A stretch of DNA of 64,000 nucleotides from an uncultured Acidimicrobiaceae bacterium (GCA_947259095.1 CAMYLA010000020.1:62001-126000); one strand, 5' to 3'. Positions 1-9,928 are shown, numbered from the stretch's first letter. The notes: generated from the letters alone by a model not told the origin. Numbers and translations: made by a program.

Positions 1-1158
1 GCCGGGGATCGGCACCGGGCGTCGTCGACCGTCGGCGTCCGGCTCGGCCAGACGCATCTTCTGCAACCGAACACCCGTCAGGCGACCTTCATCGTCACCG
101 GTCAGCTCAACCGGAGCGACCAGGGTGGTGAGCACGACCCCCTCGGCCTCGGCGTGGGCCACTTCTTCGGCCCGGGCCGGGATCTCATCGGGCGAACGAC
201 GGTACGCGATCGACACCGATGCACCACCGAGGCGCACTGCGGTGCGGGCCGCGTCCATGGCGGTGTTGCCGGCACCGAAGACGACCACCGACTTGCCCTG
301 CACGTCGATGAGTGGTGTGTCGCTCTCGCCGGTGTAGGCCCGCATTAGATTCACCCGGGTCAGGAACTCGCTGGCCGAGTAAACACCGATGAGGTTCTCA
401 CCGGGGACGTCCAGGAACCTCGGAAGCCCGGCCCCGACGCCGAGAAACACCGCGTCGTAGCCCTCGACGGTAAGGAGATCATCGACGGTGTCGATCATGC
501 CGATGACGGCGTTGGTCTCGAACGCGACGCCGCGCTGCTTCAGTCGACCGATCTCGGCGGCGACGATCGCCTTGGGCAGACGGAATTCGGGGATGCCATA
601 GGCCAGGACACCACCGAGCTCGTGCAGTGCTTCGAAGACCGTGACCTCGTGGCCGGCGCCGACCAGATCGCCGGCACAGGCGATCCCGGAGGGTCCACTT
701 CCAACCACGGCCACGCGCTTGCCGGTGCTGGCAGCGGGCGTCGGCACCGATGACCCCTTGCTGCGGGCGTGGTCCGCCACGAATCGCTCCAGATGCCCGA
801 TGTGGATCGGCTTGCCCTTCTTGGCCAACACGCACGCGCCTTCGCACTGCGTCTCCTGGGGGCAGACCCGACCACACACCGCCGGTATCGAGTTGTCCGC
901 CGCAATGACATCGGCCGCATCGAGGAACCTTCCTGCCCCGACCAGCCGCACGAACTCGACGATGTCCACTCCGACCGGGCATCCGGTGACACATGTGGGG
1001 CGAGCACAGAAGAGGCAACGCTCGGCCTCGGCGACGGCCATCTCCTCCGTGTAGCCGTCGTTGACCTCGTCGAAATCGGTGCGTCGCACGTCCGGGGAGC
1101 GTTCGGGCATCGCCACCGGGTCCCGCTTCATCCGCTCACGACGACTCAACTCGCTCAC
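1..1158 (-). CDS. NAD(P)-dependent glutamate synthase small-subunit-like / NfnB (SudA)-type flavoprotein, 3' part cut by window edge
   Basis: Own reverse-strand translation from GTG at 1158: VSELSRRERMKRDPVAMPERSPDVRRTDFDEVNDGYTEEMAVAEAERCLFCARPTCVTGCPVGVDI, then a Rossmann segment (VAVVGSGPSGIACAGDL). Fe-S cysteine motif plus FAD GxGxxG. Start overlaps stop of the next gene (GTGA). Confidence 0.85.
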   Translation of the reverse strand, partial: MSELSRRERMKRDPVAMPERSPDVRRTDFDEVNDGYTEEMAVAEAERCLFCARPTCVTGCPVGVDIVEFVRLVGAGRFLDAADVIAADNSIPAVCGRVCPQETQCEGACVLAKKGKPIHIGHLERFVADHARSKGSSVPTPAASTGKRVAVVGSGPSGIACAGDLVGAGHEVTVFEALHELGGVLAYGIPEFRLPKAIVAAEIGRLKQRGVAFETNAVIGMIDTVDDLLTVEGYDAVFLGVGAGLPRFLDVPGENLIGVYSASEFLTRVNLMRAYTGESDTPLIDVQGKSVVVFGAGNTAMDAARTAVRLGGASVSIAYRRSPDEIPARAEEVAHAEAEGVVLTTLVAPVELTGDDEGRLTGVRLQKMRLAEPDADGRRRPVPIPG

Positions 1159-2012
1159 GGCGCCGTCCCGTCAACCAGGACGGGTACCGCGGCGCACGGA
1201 CCGAGCTCATCTCGCCGTGTCGCCTCCCAGCCGGCATAGGCCCGATTGCGTTGCTCGAGAAGATGGAAGTCGACGAGGTGGGCGTCGAAGTCGGGGCCGT
1301 CGAGGCAGGCAAATCGGTTGGTCCCACCCACCGACACGCGGCATCCGCCACACATCCCGGTGCCGTCGACCATGATCGGGTTGAGGCTCGCGACCGTGGG
1401 GATGCCGTAGGCGCGGGTGGCCTCGGCGACCGCCGCCATCATCCCGATCGGTCCCGCTGCGAGAACCCGGTCGACCTTCCTCGTGGCGAGCAGATCGGCG
1501 AGGGCATCGGTGACGAAGCCATGCCGGCCGAACGAGCCGTCATCGGTGCAGGCGTGCACCTCAGCACATATGGCCGCAAGTTCTGTTTCGAACAACAGAT
1601 GGGTTCGGCTCCGTGCGCCGATCACGGCGACGACCGTGTTGCCGGCCTGGCTCAGAGCTACCGCCGACGGATAGGTGACCGCCGTGCCAACGCCGCCACC
1701 CACAACCACGACGGTGCCGAAACATGCAACCTCCGAGGGCGTGCCGAGCGGACCCGCAAGATCGAGGATCTCGTCGCCGGCCTCGAGCGCGTTCAACAAG
1801 GTGGTGGTCTTGCCAACCGCCTGAACGACGAGCGTGATGAGGCCGGCCTCGGGATCGGCAGCGGCGATCGTGAGCGGTATCCGCTCCCCGTCGGGGGTGA
1901 CCCTGACGATCACGAACTGGCCGGCGCGGTGCTTGCGGGCGATCTTGGGGGCGCGTACCCGGAAGAGCTTCACATCGGGCGCCAAGACCCTCGCCTCGAG
2001 GATCGTGCTCAT
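1155..2012 (-). CDS. Sulfide/dihydroorotate dehydrogenase-like FAD/NAD-binding protein (NfnA/SudB-type subunit)
   Basis: ORF 285 aa; FNR-like N-terminus and C-terminal 2Fe-2S motif DGTGMCGGCRVSVGG...FACLDGPDFDAHLVDF. Confidence 0.87.
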   Translation of the reverse strand: MSTILEARVLAPDVKLFRVRAPKIARKHRAGQFVIVRVTPDGERIPLTIAAADPEAGLITLVVQAVGKTTTLLNALEAGDEILDLAGPLGTPSEVACFGTVVVVGGGVGTAVTYPSAVALSQAGNTVVAVIGARSRTHLLFETELAAICAEVHACTDDGSFGRHGFVTDALADLLATRKVDRVLAAGPIGMMAAVAEATRAYGIPTVASLNPIMVDGTGMCGGCRVSVGGTNRFACLDGPDFDAHLVDFHLLEQRNRAYAGWEATRRDELGPCAAVPVLVDGTAP

Positions 2013-2330
2013 CCCATTACTCTTGGTCGGACCGGCCGGGCACGACAGAGCCGAAGGTCCCTGGACCTACTGATCGTCGCCGTGGGGCGCTCGTCGCACC
2101 GATCTCCGGTGTCGGGTGATTTCGATAGGGTTCGTTGTCGATCGACCCGGAATGGCGGAAGGAAGGTTCCAACCCAGAAGCCGACGGTCACAGCGAACTA
2201 CGGGGTGACGGCGGTCATCAGTCCGCCCCGAGGGCCATGGCCGAGACCGGCGCCGATGACGGCGAGCACCGCATCGATCACGGGTCCGAGTCCTTACCCC
2301 GCTCGTCCGACACTCGCCGTTCGTTCTGGA

Positions 2331-2982
2331 CGGTCGAAAGACCTCGAGATCATCGTCTCTCGCCACCAACTCGAAGTCCTCCGCCGCCAAGTCGACCGCC
2401 CACCCACCCTTCCGCGCTGCAGCGCCTGATCGTGCATCTCGCCAATGACAACCCGAGTTGGGGCTACCGGCGGATACACGGCGAACTCACCGGTCTTGGC
2501 CACCAGATCGCAGAAACGACGGTGTGGCAGATTCTCCGCGAGAATAACATCGACCCGGTACCGAATCGCTGCGATGTGACCTGGACCGCGTTCCTACGCT
2601 CCCAGGCAGCAGTCGCCTGCGACTACTTCACTGTCGACAGTGCGAAGCTCCGCCGCTACCACGACCTGTTCTCATCCACGTCGAGACCAGGCAGGTGGTC
2701 TTCGCCAGCCTCACCGCGCACCCGACCGGTGCCATCGACCACCCAAGCCGCCCGCAAGCTGTTCCTGAACCACAGCGACGGGCTCGAAGGAGCTCGGGCC
2801 TTGGTCCGCGATGGCGGCAGCCAGTTCATCGACGCCTTCGACGAGATCTTCCGCACCGAAGGCTCCAAGGTTCTCATGACGCCCGTCAAGGCGAGCCACC
2901 ATCGGCATCGCCAGCGAACAACACGATACTCAGATCAACCCGATGCCACGGACTCATCCACGAATACGCAAACGCCGCCTGA
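2331..2982 (+). pseudogene. Decayed IS3/IS481-type integrase-core transposase
   Basis: Family-like pieces in different frames: LEIIVSRHQLEVLRRQV; LIVHLANDNPSWGYRRIHGELTGLGHQIAETTVWQIL...FLRSQAAVACDYFTVDS; VLIHVETRQVVFASLTAHPTGA (other frame); TTQAARKLFLNHSDG..LVRDGGSQFIDAFDEIFRTEGSKVLMTPVKA; terminal GLIHEYANAA*. Frameshifts and loss of the segment before the C-terminus. Confidence 0.85.
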
Positions 2983-3214
2983 CCAGCCACGACAGGGTTT
3001 TCGACCCCCACAGGCCAGGGGATCGACGTGCGGTCCAGCCATCGGGGCAAGGCGGCAGTGTGGCGCCTCTTCGGCTCCGATGAAGCGATCACCACCTACG
3101 CCCAATCGATGAAGGAGGTCGGGTGGCGCTACGTCAACCTGGCCGAGAACATCGAAGATGCGGCCGAGACCGGAGTGGCCAGGAGCGCCACCCGGAGCTG
3201 GGCCGGATAGATCG

Positions 3215-3291
3215 CTCCCGCTGGGCGATGGGTGCTCCAGCCGCTGCGGGGGGTTCTGCTAGGCCCCTCCGCAGTGGTCGCCCAGCGGGAG
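3215..3291. other. Long composite stem-loop
   Basis: ctcccgctgggcga (3215-3228) is the exact reverse complement of tcgcccagcgggag (3278-3291); inner stem 3241-3253/3265-3277 with G.U pairs abuts the 3' outer arm. Confidence 0.7.
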
Positions 3292-3304
3292 AAGCTCGCC
3301 CACC

Positions 3305-3341
3305 GGGTGGCCGTCATGCTGTTGGGTCGTGACGGCCACCC
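3305..3341. terminator. Perfect 12-bp stem-loop just downstream of the DUF6998-like gene
   Basis: gggtggccgtca (3305-3316) / tgacggccaccc (3330-3341), 13-nt loop; no T tract, so terminator role is tentative. Confidence 0.5.
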
Positions 3342-3351
3342 AGATCGGCGG

Positions 3352-3852
3352 TCACGACTCGACCTGGAGCCGGGCCAGGGTCGTCAAGGTGATCTGCCGC
3401 TGACCGTTGCGCTGGGCTTTGCCAGCGGCCGCCCAGACCGGAGCGCAAGGGCCGTCATAGACGATCGTGCCGACCCCCTGGTCGTCGAGTAGGACAACCA
3501 CCAGGCGCTCGGCCGAGGTGCCGTGAGCCGACAGGGCTATCGACCCCCTGGTGGTCGTCTTGATCTCGACCTTGGCGCCGCCAGGGTCCACGGCGTCATA
3601 GCCAGCGGTCGAAGGTGGCATGAGGTCCAGGCCAAGGTGATCGGCGGCCAGGACCTCGCCGATCGAGCCGACCAGATGACCATCGGGGCTGAACGGTCGG
3701 CCGGTCGCCTCGGTCAATGCTCGACACGCTGCGAAGATGCCCCGTATCGCCCGCTCGTTGGTTCGCCTCGAAGCGGTCACGAGTCGGCCGCCACCTTCGG
3801 CTTGCGCTTTCGGGTGCTGGTCACTTGCGTCCATATCGTCCCGCCTACTCAT
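3352..3852 (-). CDS. DUF6998-like protein, putative restriction-endonuclease-like fold
   Basis: ATG at 3852; RPFSPDGHLVGSIGEVLAADHLGLDLMPPSTAGYDAVDPGGAKVEIKTTT with D...ExK spacing; ...WAAAGKAQRNGQRQITLTTLARL. Confidence 0.75.
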   Translation of the reverse strand: MSRRDDMDASDQHPKAQAEGGGRLVTASRRTNERAIRGIFAACRALTEATGRPFSPDGHLVGSIGEVLAADHLGLDLMPPSTAGYDAVDPGGAKVEIKTTTRGSIALSAHGTSAERLVVVLLDDQGVGTIVYDGPCAPVWAAAGKAQRNGQRQITLTTLARLQVES

Positions 3853-3901
3853 GGTCGATTCCTCTGTTCTGGCATTCCGGGTACCTCCGGTGTGTCCGGC
3901 C

Positions 3902-3928
3902 CCCGGGAGTGTTTGCGCACTCGCCGGG
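3902..3928. promoter_or_regulatory. Stem-loop in the 5' region of the DUF6998-like gene
   Basis: cccgggagtg / cactc(g)ccggg: 10-bp stem with one bulged base, loop tttgcg. Confidence 0.4.
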
Positions 3929-3992
3929 CACTTGGATTTCGGGAGACACCCGTTGCTGACCCGGTTGCTGACCTCTGCCTGAATATCAGAGA

Positions 3993-4014
3993 AGCCGGTC
4001 CGAATGGACCGGCT
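3993..4014 (-). terminator. Stem-loop directly 3' of tRNA-Asn
   Basis: agccggtcc-gaat-ggaccggct perfect 9-bp stem, tetraloop; 17 bp beyond the tRNA 3' end. Confidence 0.55.
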
Positions 4015-4030
4015 CTGACCTGGGAGTACT

Positions 4031-4106
4031 TGGCTCCGGGGGTGAGGCTCGAACTCACGACCCACTGATTAACAGTCAGTTGCTCTGCCAGCTGAGCTAC
4101 CCCGGA
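4031..4106 (-). tRNA. tRNA-Asn(GTT), CCA encoded
   Basis: Reverse complement TCCGGGGTAGCTCAGCTGGCAGAGCAACTGACTGTTAATCAGTGGGTCGTGAGTTCGAGCCTCACCCCCGGAGCCA folds as a cloverleaf; anticodon GTT. Confidence 0.96.
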
Positions 4107-4198
4107 TTGCGACCGTCAGGATAGCGGATCGGAGGCTGCCTCAGTGGCAATTCACGCAGTCCCGGCAAAAACAGGCCGGGCTCCGCAGCCGATCCCGG

Positions 4199-5407
4199 TC
4201 AATCCAGATAGTCGCGGAGGCGGTCGCTCCGCAGCGGGTGGCGGAGCTTGGCCAGCGTCTTTGACTCGATCTGGCGGATGCGCTCCCTGGTGACGCCGAA
4301 CTCCTTGCCGACCTCTTCGAGGGTGCGGGGGCGGCCGTCTTCGAGCCCGAACCGCAGGCGCACCACTTCGGACTCGCGCTCCGACAGATCTCCCAGGACG
4401 TCGCGGACGGTCTGTTCGAGCAGCTTGCGGGCCGCCAGATCAAGCGGGGCCGCACCCTTGTCGGCGATGAAGTCGGCCATCGAGGTGTCGTCCTCGTCGC
4501 CGATGGGCGTGTCGAGCGACAGCGGATCCTGGGATGCGATCCGCAGAATCTCCTCCACCTTCTCCGCGGGCAGGTCGACCTCATCTGCCAGCTCGGGGAT
4601 CGTCGGATCCCGTTCCAGCTTGGCCCCGAGCGTGCGCTGGGCCCGCAGGACCTTGTTGATCGACTCGACCATGTGGACCGGCACCCGGATGGTGCGGGAC
4701 TGGTCGGCGATGGCCCGGGTGATGGCCTGGCGGATCCACCAGGTGGCGTAGGTGGAGAACTTGAAGCCCTTGGTGTGATCGAATTTCTGCACCGCCCGCA
4801 TCAGACCCAGGTTTCCCTCCTGGACCAGGTCGAGGATCGGCACTCCCCTCCCGACATGGCGCTTTGCGATCGACACCACCAACCGCAGGTTGGCCGAGGT
4901 CAGCTCCTGGCGGGCCCGGTCGCCGTCTGCGACCTCCCGCCGCAGTATCCGCTGCCGGTCTGTCGGGATGGCCTTCCATTGGCCCTCACCGTTCAGCCTC
5001 GCAATCTCCTCCGCAGCACAGGCCCCGACCTCGATCCGCTTGGCCAGCGAAACCTCCTCATCGGCGGTGAGCAGCGGAACCTTGCCGATCTCTTTGAGGT
5101 ACATGCGAACCGGATCGGCCGAACCGCTGGCCCGGGCCATGGCGGCCGCTGCCATCCTCGCCGGGTCCTGGCGTCTGCGGATCCGGCGGCCGGCACCGGC
5201 ATCGAAGGGCCGAACATCGGGAGGCTCCTCGTCGAACGGGATGCCGTTGTCGGTCATGAACTGGCGAACCTCGGCCAGTACCTCGGGGGTGAGCTCGACC
5301 CGGGGCATCACCGCCACCACATCGTCGACATTGAGTGGTCGACCCGCTTTGGCGCGAAGCAGCAGCCGCTGCTTGTACTCCTCGGCAATCGAGGGCTGCG
5401 CCGACAC
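4199..5407 (-). CDS. rpoD: Primary RNA polymerase sigma factor (RpoD/SigA/HrdB type)
   Basis: Sigma-70 regions: [83 protein letters not shown] track starts at TTG 5455; AAGGAG six bases before GTG 5407 favours that start. Confidence 0.95.
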   Translation of the reverse strand: MSAQPSIAEEYKQRLLLRAKAGRPLNVDDVVAVMPRVELTPEVLAEVRQFMTDNGIPFDEEPPDVRPFDAGAGRRIRRRQDPARMAAAAMARASGSADPVRMYLKEIGKVPLLTADEEVSLAKRIEVGACAAEEIARLNGEGQWKAIPTDRQRILRREVADGDRARQELTSANLRLVVSIAKRHVGRGVPILDLVQEGNLGLMRAVQKFDHTKGFKFSTYATWWIRQAITRAIADQSRTIRVPVHMVESINKVLRAQRTLGAKLERDPTIPELADEVDLPAEKVEEILRIASQDPLSLDTPIGDEDDTSMADFIADKGAAPLDLAARKLLEQTVRDVLGDLSERESEVVRLRFGLEDGRPRTLEEVGKEFGVTRERIRQIESKTLAKLRHPLRSDRLRDYLD

Positions 5408-5421
5408 CACGGGCTCCTTGT

Positions 5422-7200
5422 TCAAGAACTGTCCTCCAACGGGTCTCCCACCCAAGCTAGCAAGTCTGCGATGGCTCCCGCTTGCCGGGCCGACTGTCGA
5501 ACGTCCTCCAATTTCAAACGAAGCCAGGTGTGCTCCCGCGCGATCTCGATCTGGTGGGCCGGATCGGCGGCCGCCATTGCGCCGGCCGACTCCGACATCA
5601 ATCGCTCAAGATACGGCTCCCAGAGCCGGGCTGCGACGTCGATCGGCTCGGCCTGGGAGTCTTCGACGGACAGCCGCTGGACGATCTCGGCCACCTCGGG
5701 ACCCCCCTTGTCGATCACGTCGTGGAGGGAATCGCAGGCCTGCAGAAGATCGTACGTCGTGGCACAAAGCTCGTCGTTGAACAACTCGGGAACGAGCAAG
5801 GCGACGATTTCGTCGTGTCGATGGACCGACAACTTCAGCGCTTCCAACTCGGGGCTGTCGCGTACCTCGCCTCGTCGACCGGGCGTCTTGCCCATGGTGG
5901 CTCGGGGCCCCTCGGCGGCGGCACCGGGCGGTTTTGCCAGCTGGGTCCGAACCAACTCCAGCTCCAGCCGGCAACGGGTGGCAACGGTGACTGCGTATTG
6001 GTCACGGACCAGGGGATCGGGATGCTCCCGCACCATGGCCAGGGCCGTCTCGGCGGTGCGGGCCCGACCTTCGACCGAGCCGAGGTCGCCTGCGGACAGG
6101 GCCCGTTCGACCCGGAATTCCAGAAATGGGCGTGCACCGGTGACCGCCTCGACCAGCCGCTGCGGATCGGACTGGCTCAAATCGCCGGGATCGACCCCGG
6201 CCGGAAGGTCGGCCACAGCGACGTCGAGATCGTGGGCCTTCTCCCACTCGTAGAACCGGGCCGCCGCGTTCTGGCCCGCTGCATCGGCGTCGAACGCCAG
6301 CACGACCCGTCTGGCGAAGCGCCGCAACAGCTTCACGTGCTCCTCGGTCAATGCGGTGCCGCAGGTGGCAACGGCCCGACCGAGGCCGGCCGAGGCGAAC
6401 CCGATGACGTCGGTATAGCCCTCGCACACCACGACCTCGTCGGCCTCGACGATCCCGGCCTTGGCCCAGTTCAGCCCGTACAGCAACCTGCTCTTGGCGT
6501 ACACCGTTGATTCAGACGAGTTCTTGTACTTCGGGCCATCGCCCCCCGGCAGCACCCGGCCCCCGAAACCGACCGCCGTGCCTTGGGCGTCGAAGACCGG
6601 GAACAGGATCCGATTGCGGAATGCGTCCTGCTGGCGGCCGCGCCGGTTGACGAAGCCGAGGCCACTGTCGGTGAGATCGCCGTTCGACAGCCGGAGGGCG
6701 CGGGCCAGGCTGTCCCAGTCGTCCGGGGCCCAGCCAACCTGGAACCTCCGGACCATCGCACCGTCGAATCCCCGATGACGAAGGTAGCTCCGTGCCGCCC
6801 CTGCGTCGGCTCCGGTCAGCAGCCGATCGTGATACCAGTCGACCGCCTCGGCGATGGCCTCTTGCAGCTTCGTCTTGCGACGGCGGTCCTCCCCGCCCCC
6901 GGCATCGGTGTAGTTGAGGGTGATGCCGGCCTTGCTGGCCAGCCACTCCACCGCCCCGACAAAATCGAGGTGCTCCTTCTCCCGGACGAAGGTGATCGCG
7001 TCGCCCCGGACGCTGCAGCCGAAGCAGTAGTAGAGCCCTTCCTCGGCGTTGACCGAGAAGGACGGTGATTTCTCGGCGTGGAACGGGCAGAGGCCCTGGA
7101 AACGTCGACCGACCCGACGCAACTGGGTGTATTGGGAGATGACCGCGACGATGTCGCTCGCATCGCGGACTCTGCCGATGTCCTCGTCAACGATCCCCAC
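5422..7200 (-). CDS. dnaG: DNA primase
   Basis: Zinc finger [44 protein letters not shown]...AFDADAAGQ. Confidence 0.95.
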   Translation of the reverse strand: MGIVDEDIGRVRDASDIVAVISQYTQLRRVGRRFQGLCPFHAEKSPSFSVNAEEGLYYCFGCSVRGDAITFVREKEHLDFVGAVEWLASKAGITLNYTDAGGGEDRRRKTKLQEAIAEAVDWYHDRLLTGADAGAARSYLRHRGFDGAMVRRFQVGWAPDDWDSLARALRLSNGDLTDSGLGFVNRRGRQQDAFRNRILFPVFDAQGTAVGFGGRVLPGGDGPKYKNSSESTVYAKSRLLYGLNWAKAGIVEADEVVVCEGYTDVIGFASAGLGRAVATCGTALTEEHVKLLRRFARRVVLAFDADAAGQNAAARFYEWEKAHDLDVAVADLPAGVDPGDLSQSDPQRLVEAVTGARPFLEFRVERALSAGDLGSVEGRARTAETALAMVREHPDPLVRDQYAVTVATRCRLELELVRTQLAKPPGAAAEGPRATMGKTPGRRGEVRDSPELEALKLSVHRHDEIVALLVPELFNDELCATTYDLLQACDSLHDVIDKGGPEVAEIVQRLSVEDSQAEPIDVAARLWEPYLERLMSESAGAMAAADPAHQIEIAREHTWLRLKLEDVRQSARQAGAIADLLAWVGDPLEDSS

Positions 7201-7211
7201 GAACCCTCAAG

Positions 7212-7512
7212 CTACACGCCAGTCACAACAATGAGGTAGACGCTGGACCGGCCCCCGATACCCAGTGGCAATCCCCCACCGTGCGCAGGACCTCGGCGAC
7301 GGTCGGGCACCAGCCAGTTGCCGAACACCGGCGCTATGGGCCGCAGCGCCGCCACGGCGGTATGGAGGTGAAACCCGTCGACGGCCATGAACTGGACCCT
7401 GACCTCGACCCCTTCGTCGGCCAGTCTGGCCATGATGCCGGCGCAGCCCAGCGCCTCGTCGTCGGCGTGGGGGAGACGACCGGGACCCGGTCGAGGGCGG
7501 AGAGGTCGAGCA
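7212..7512 (-). pseudogene. PIG-L deacetylase fragment, frameshifted
   Basis: VLDLSALDRVPVVSP in one frame continues as HADDEALGCAGIMARLADEGVEVRVQFMAVDGFHL in another; break at a C run (tctcccccacgcc). Confidence 0.65.
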
Positions 7513-7513
7513 C

Positions 7514-7996
7514 TCAGGAAGCCTTGCCGGCCACGATCGGCCGGGAGTAGTCGATCGTCTCCCGGATCAAGTCCTCGAGCCCGACCGAGGGCTTCGAGCC
7601 GACCGCCGGGGCCGCTCCGAGAACCGGGGTCTTCTCGAACGACTCGGCCTCCTCGTGGAGCTTGCCACGGATCGTCTTGGCGTCGGCGTAGATCACCTCC
7701 GAGGTCGGGTCCGTCATCTGCTTGACCCGCTCGGCGATGACCCGTTCCGCCCCGGCGAGGCTGCCTCCGTCGAGGAAGTCGTCGTCGACGCTCATCTTGA
7801 GCACGGTGCAGTTCGGCTCGGCCTCGCGGGGTTCGGTGGGGATGACCGAGCTGACCAGCGAGTCGATGATGACCACCCGGCGACCCCTCGCCAGGAAGGC
7901 ATCGGCGACCAAGGAGCCGATGAAGCCCATGCCACCGGTCACGATCACCACATCTTCGATCTCGACATCTCGCGGCCCCAGCTGCGGGGTGTTCAT
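7514..7996 (-). pseudogene. Truncated NAD-dependent epimerase/dehydratase (N-terminal Rossmann part only)
   Basis: MNTPQLGPRDVEIEDVVIVTGGMGFIGSLVADAFLARGRRVVIIDSLVSS...; extended-SDR catalytic YxxxK region not found downstream. Confidence 0.6.
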
Positions 7997-8531
7997 CGCC
8001 AACAGTCTCCTCGTTGCTCGGCACCGGCAAGGCATCTCCGTGGAGGCATCGCCGGAGAGAATGGTTGTTGTCGCCGGGTGATCCGGCTGGCCAGGTAGGC
8101 AAATGGTCCGACAACCCGGCCCGCCTGATGCCAAAGGTGATACTTGGGGTGGACCGGAATGCTGTCACTGAGCACGGGGTCCGGTTCTCCATAAGCATTC
8201 AAGAGCATCGGCACGCCCAGGGGGGATTCGTGTCAATACAGCCCGTCGCGACTCCTTCTCGATCAGATGATTGGTCAGAAATGCGGTCAGCCCCAACCGT
8301 AGATATCGGTGTGCCAGCCGATGACGGCCGACGGTGCGGGATGTCATTCATCGGCGAGCGCAGACGAAACGCCACATCGTCGACGACCTGTCGGCGCAAA
8401 ATCGCCGTCATTCCGCCGACTTCGGACTTCAGGCCAACCTTCGCCGCCGGGCGATTCGACAACCGCTACAAACGATCAGACCTTGCTCGACCACCACCAG
8501 CCGGCGACCCGGCCACCAGCCGAAGCCGGGC

Positions 8532-9848
8532 TCAGGACAGTCGTTCCGCCAACCAGTCCCCGACTTCGGCGATGGGGAGCCGGACCTGGTCCATCGAGTC
8601 ACGATCGCGAATCGTGACCGCCTTGTCCTCGAGTGAGTCGAAGTCGTAGGTGATGCAGTACGGGGTGCCGATCTCGTCCTGGCGGCGGTAGCGACGGCCG
8701 ATGGCCTGCGTCTCGTCGTAGTCCACCATCCAGCGTGGCTGGAGCTCGGCCAGGAGGTCCCTGGCCGGGCCGGTCAGCTCGGGCTTCTTGGACAGCGGGA
8801 GCACTGCGGCTTTGTAGGGGGCGATTCGGGGATGCAGCCGGAGGACCGTTCGGGTCTCGTCGTTGACGATCTCGTCGTCGTAGGCAGCCATGAGGAACGC
8901 CATCATGGTTCGCGTCGCCCCGGCCGCCGGCTCGATCACATGGGGAACGTACCGCTCGTTGGCCGCCTGATCGAAATACTCCAGTTTTTGACCAGAGTGG
9001 GCCATGTGCTGATCGAGGTCGTAGGAGCCGCGGTTGGCGATGCCCTCGAGCTCGTCCCAGCCCCACGGGAAGTCGAATTCGACGTCGCTGGTGCCCGATG
9101 AGTAGTGGCTCAACTCGTCCGGGCCGTGGGGTCGGAGCCGGAGCTTCGACTCGTCGATGCCGTGGTCGATGTACCACTGCAGCCGCTCGGCGCACCAGTA
9201 CTCGTACCACTGATCGGCCTCGGCCGGCGGCACGAAGAACTCCAGTTCCATCTGCTCGAACTCTCTGGTCCGGAACACGAAGTTGCCGGGGGTGATCTCG
9301 TTGCGGAAGCTCTTGCCGATCTGGGCGATACCCAGCGGGGGCTTCTTGCGGGAGGTGTTGATCACGTTGGCGAAGTTGATGAACATGCCCTGGGCCGTCT
9401 CCGGCCGAAGGTAGGCCACGGCGCCATCGTCCTCCACCGGCCCGGCCTGGGTCTTGAACATGAGGTTGAAGTGCCGGGGCTCGGTGAACTGACCCCTCAT
9501 GCCGCAGGTCGGGCAGACGTCGGGGTCGTCGAGTTTGTCCTGACGATGCCGGGCCCCGCAGTTGCGGCAGTCGACCAGCGGGTCGGTGAAATTGGCCAGG
9601 TGACCCGAGGCTTCCCAGATCGCCGGGGGCGAGAGGATGGACGCGTCGAGCCCGACCACATCGGACCGGAGCTGCACCATCGAGCGCCACCACGCCTCCT
9701 TGACATTGCGGAGCATCAGAACGCCGACCGGGCCGTAGTCGTAGGTCGAGCGGAAGCCGCCGTAGATCTCGGCCGACGGGAAGACGATGCCGCGCCGCTT
9801 CGAAAGGTTGACGATCTTGTCGAAGAGATCCGGGGCTGACTGGCTCAT
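8532..9848 (-). CDS. glyS: Glycyl-tRNA synthetase (single chain)
   Basis: MSQSAPDLFDKIVNLSKRRGIVFPSAEIYGGFRSTYDYGPVGVLMLRNVKEAWW; RPETAQGMFINFANV; ATG at 9848. Confidence 0.95.
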   Translation of the reverse strand: MSQSAPDLFDKIVNLSKRRGIVFPSAEIYGGFRSTYDYGPVGVLMLRNVKEAWWRSMVQLRSDVVGLDASILSPPAIWEASGHLANFTDPLVDCRNCGARHRQDKLDDPDVCPTCGMRGQFTEPRHFNLMFKTQAGPVEDDGAVAYLRPETAQGMFINFANVINTSRKKPPLGIAQIGKSFRNEITPGNFVFRTREFEQMELEFFVPPAEADQWYEYWCAERLQWYIDHGIDESKLRLRPHGPDELSHYSSGTSDVEFDFPWGWDELEGIANRGSYDLDQHMAHSGQKLEYFDQAANERYVPHVIEPAAGATRTMMAFLMAAYDDEIVNDETRTVLRLHPRIAPYKAAVLPLSKKPELTGPARDLLAELQPRWMVDYDETQAIGRRYRRQDEIGTPYCITYDFDSLEDKAVTIRDRDSMDQVRLPIAEVGDWLAERLS

Positions 9849-9928
9849 GGAAACGAAGCGTAACGGTTGTTCGCCGGATTGAATGACGAATTGCTTGTGG
9901 GCCGTCGATTCCCGCCGACAGGGACAAC

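Noticed and set aside
3215-3291. Integron attC site
   Set aside because: No GTTRRRY/RYYYAAC core sites and no integron integrase in the window.
3028-3332. Small ORFs between the transposase remnant and the hairpins
   Set aside because: No recognisable motif; overlapping frames on both strands; likely non-coding or decayed.
9105-9839. Plus-strand ORF of 244 aa
   Set aside because: Antisense to glyS; no independent evidence of coding.
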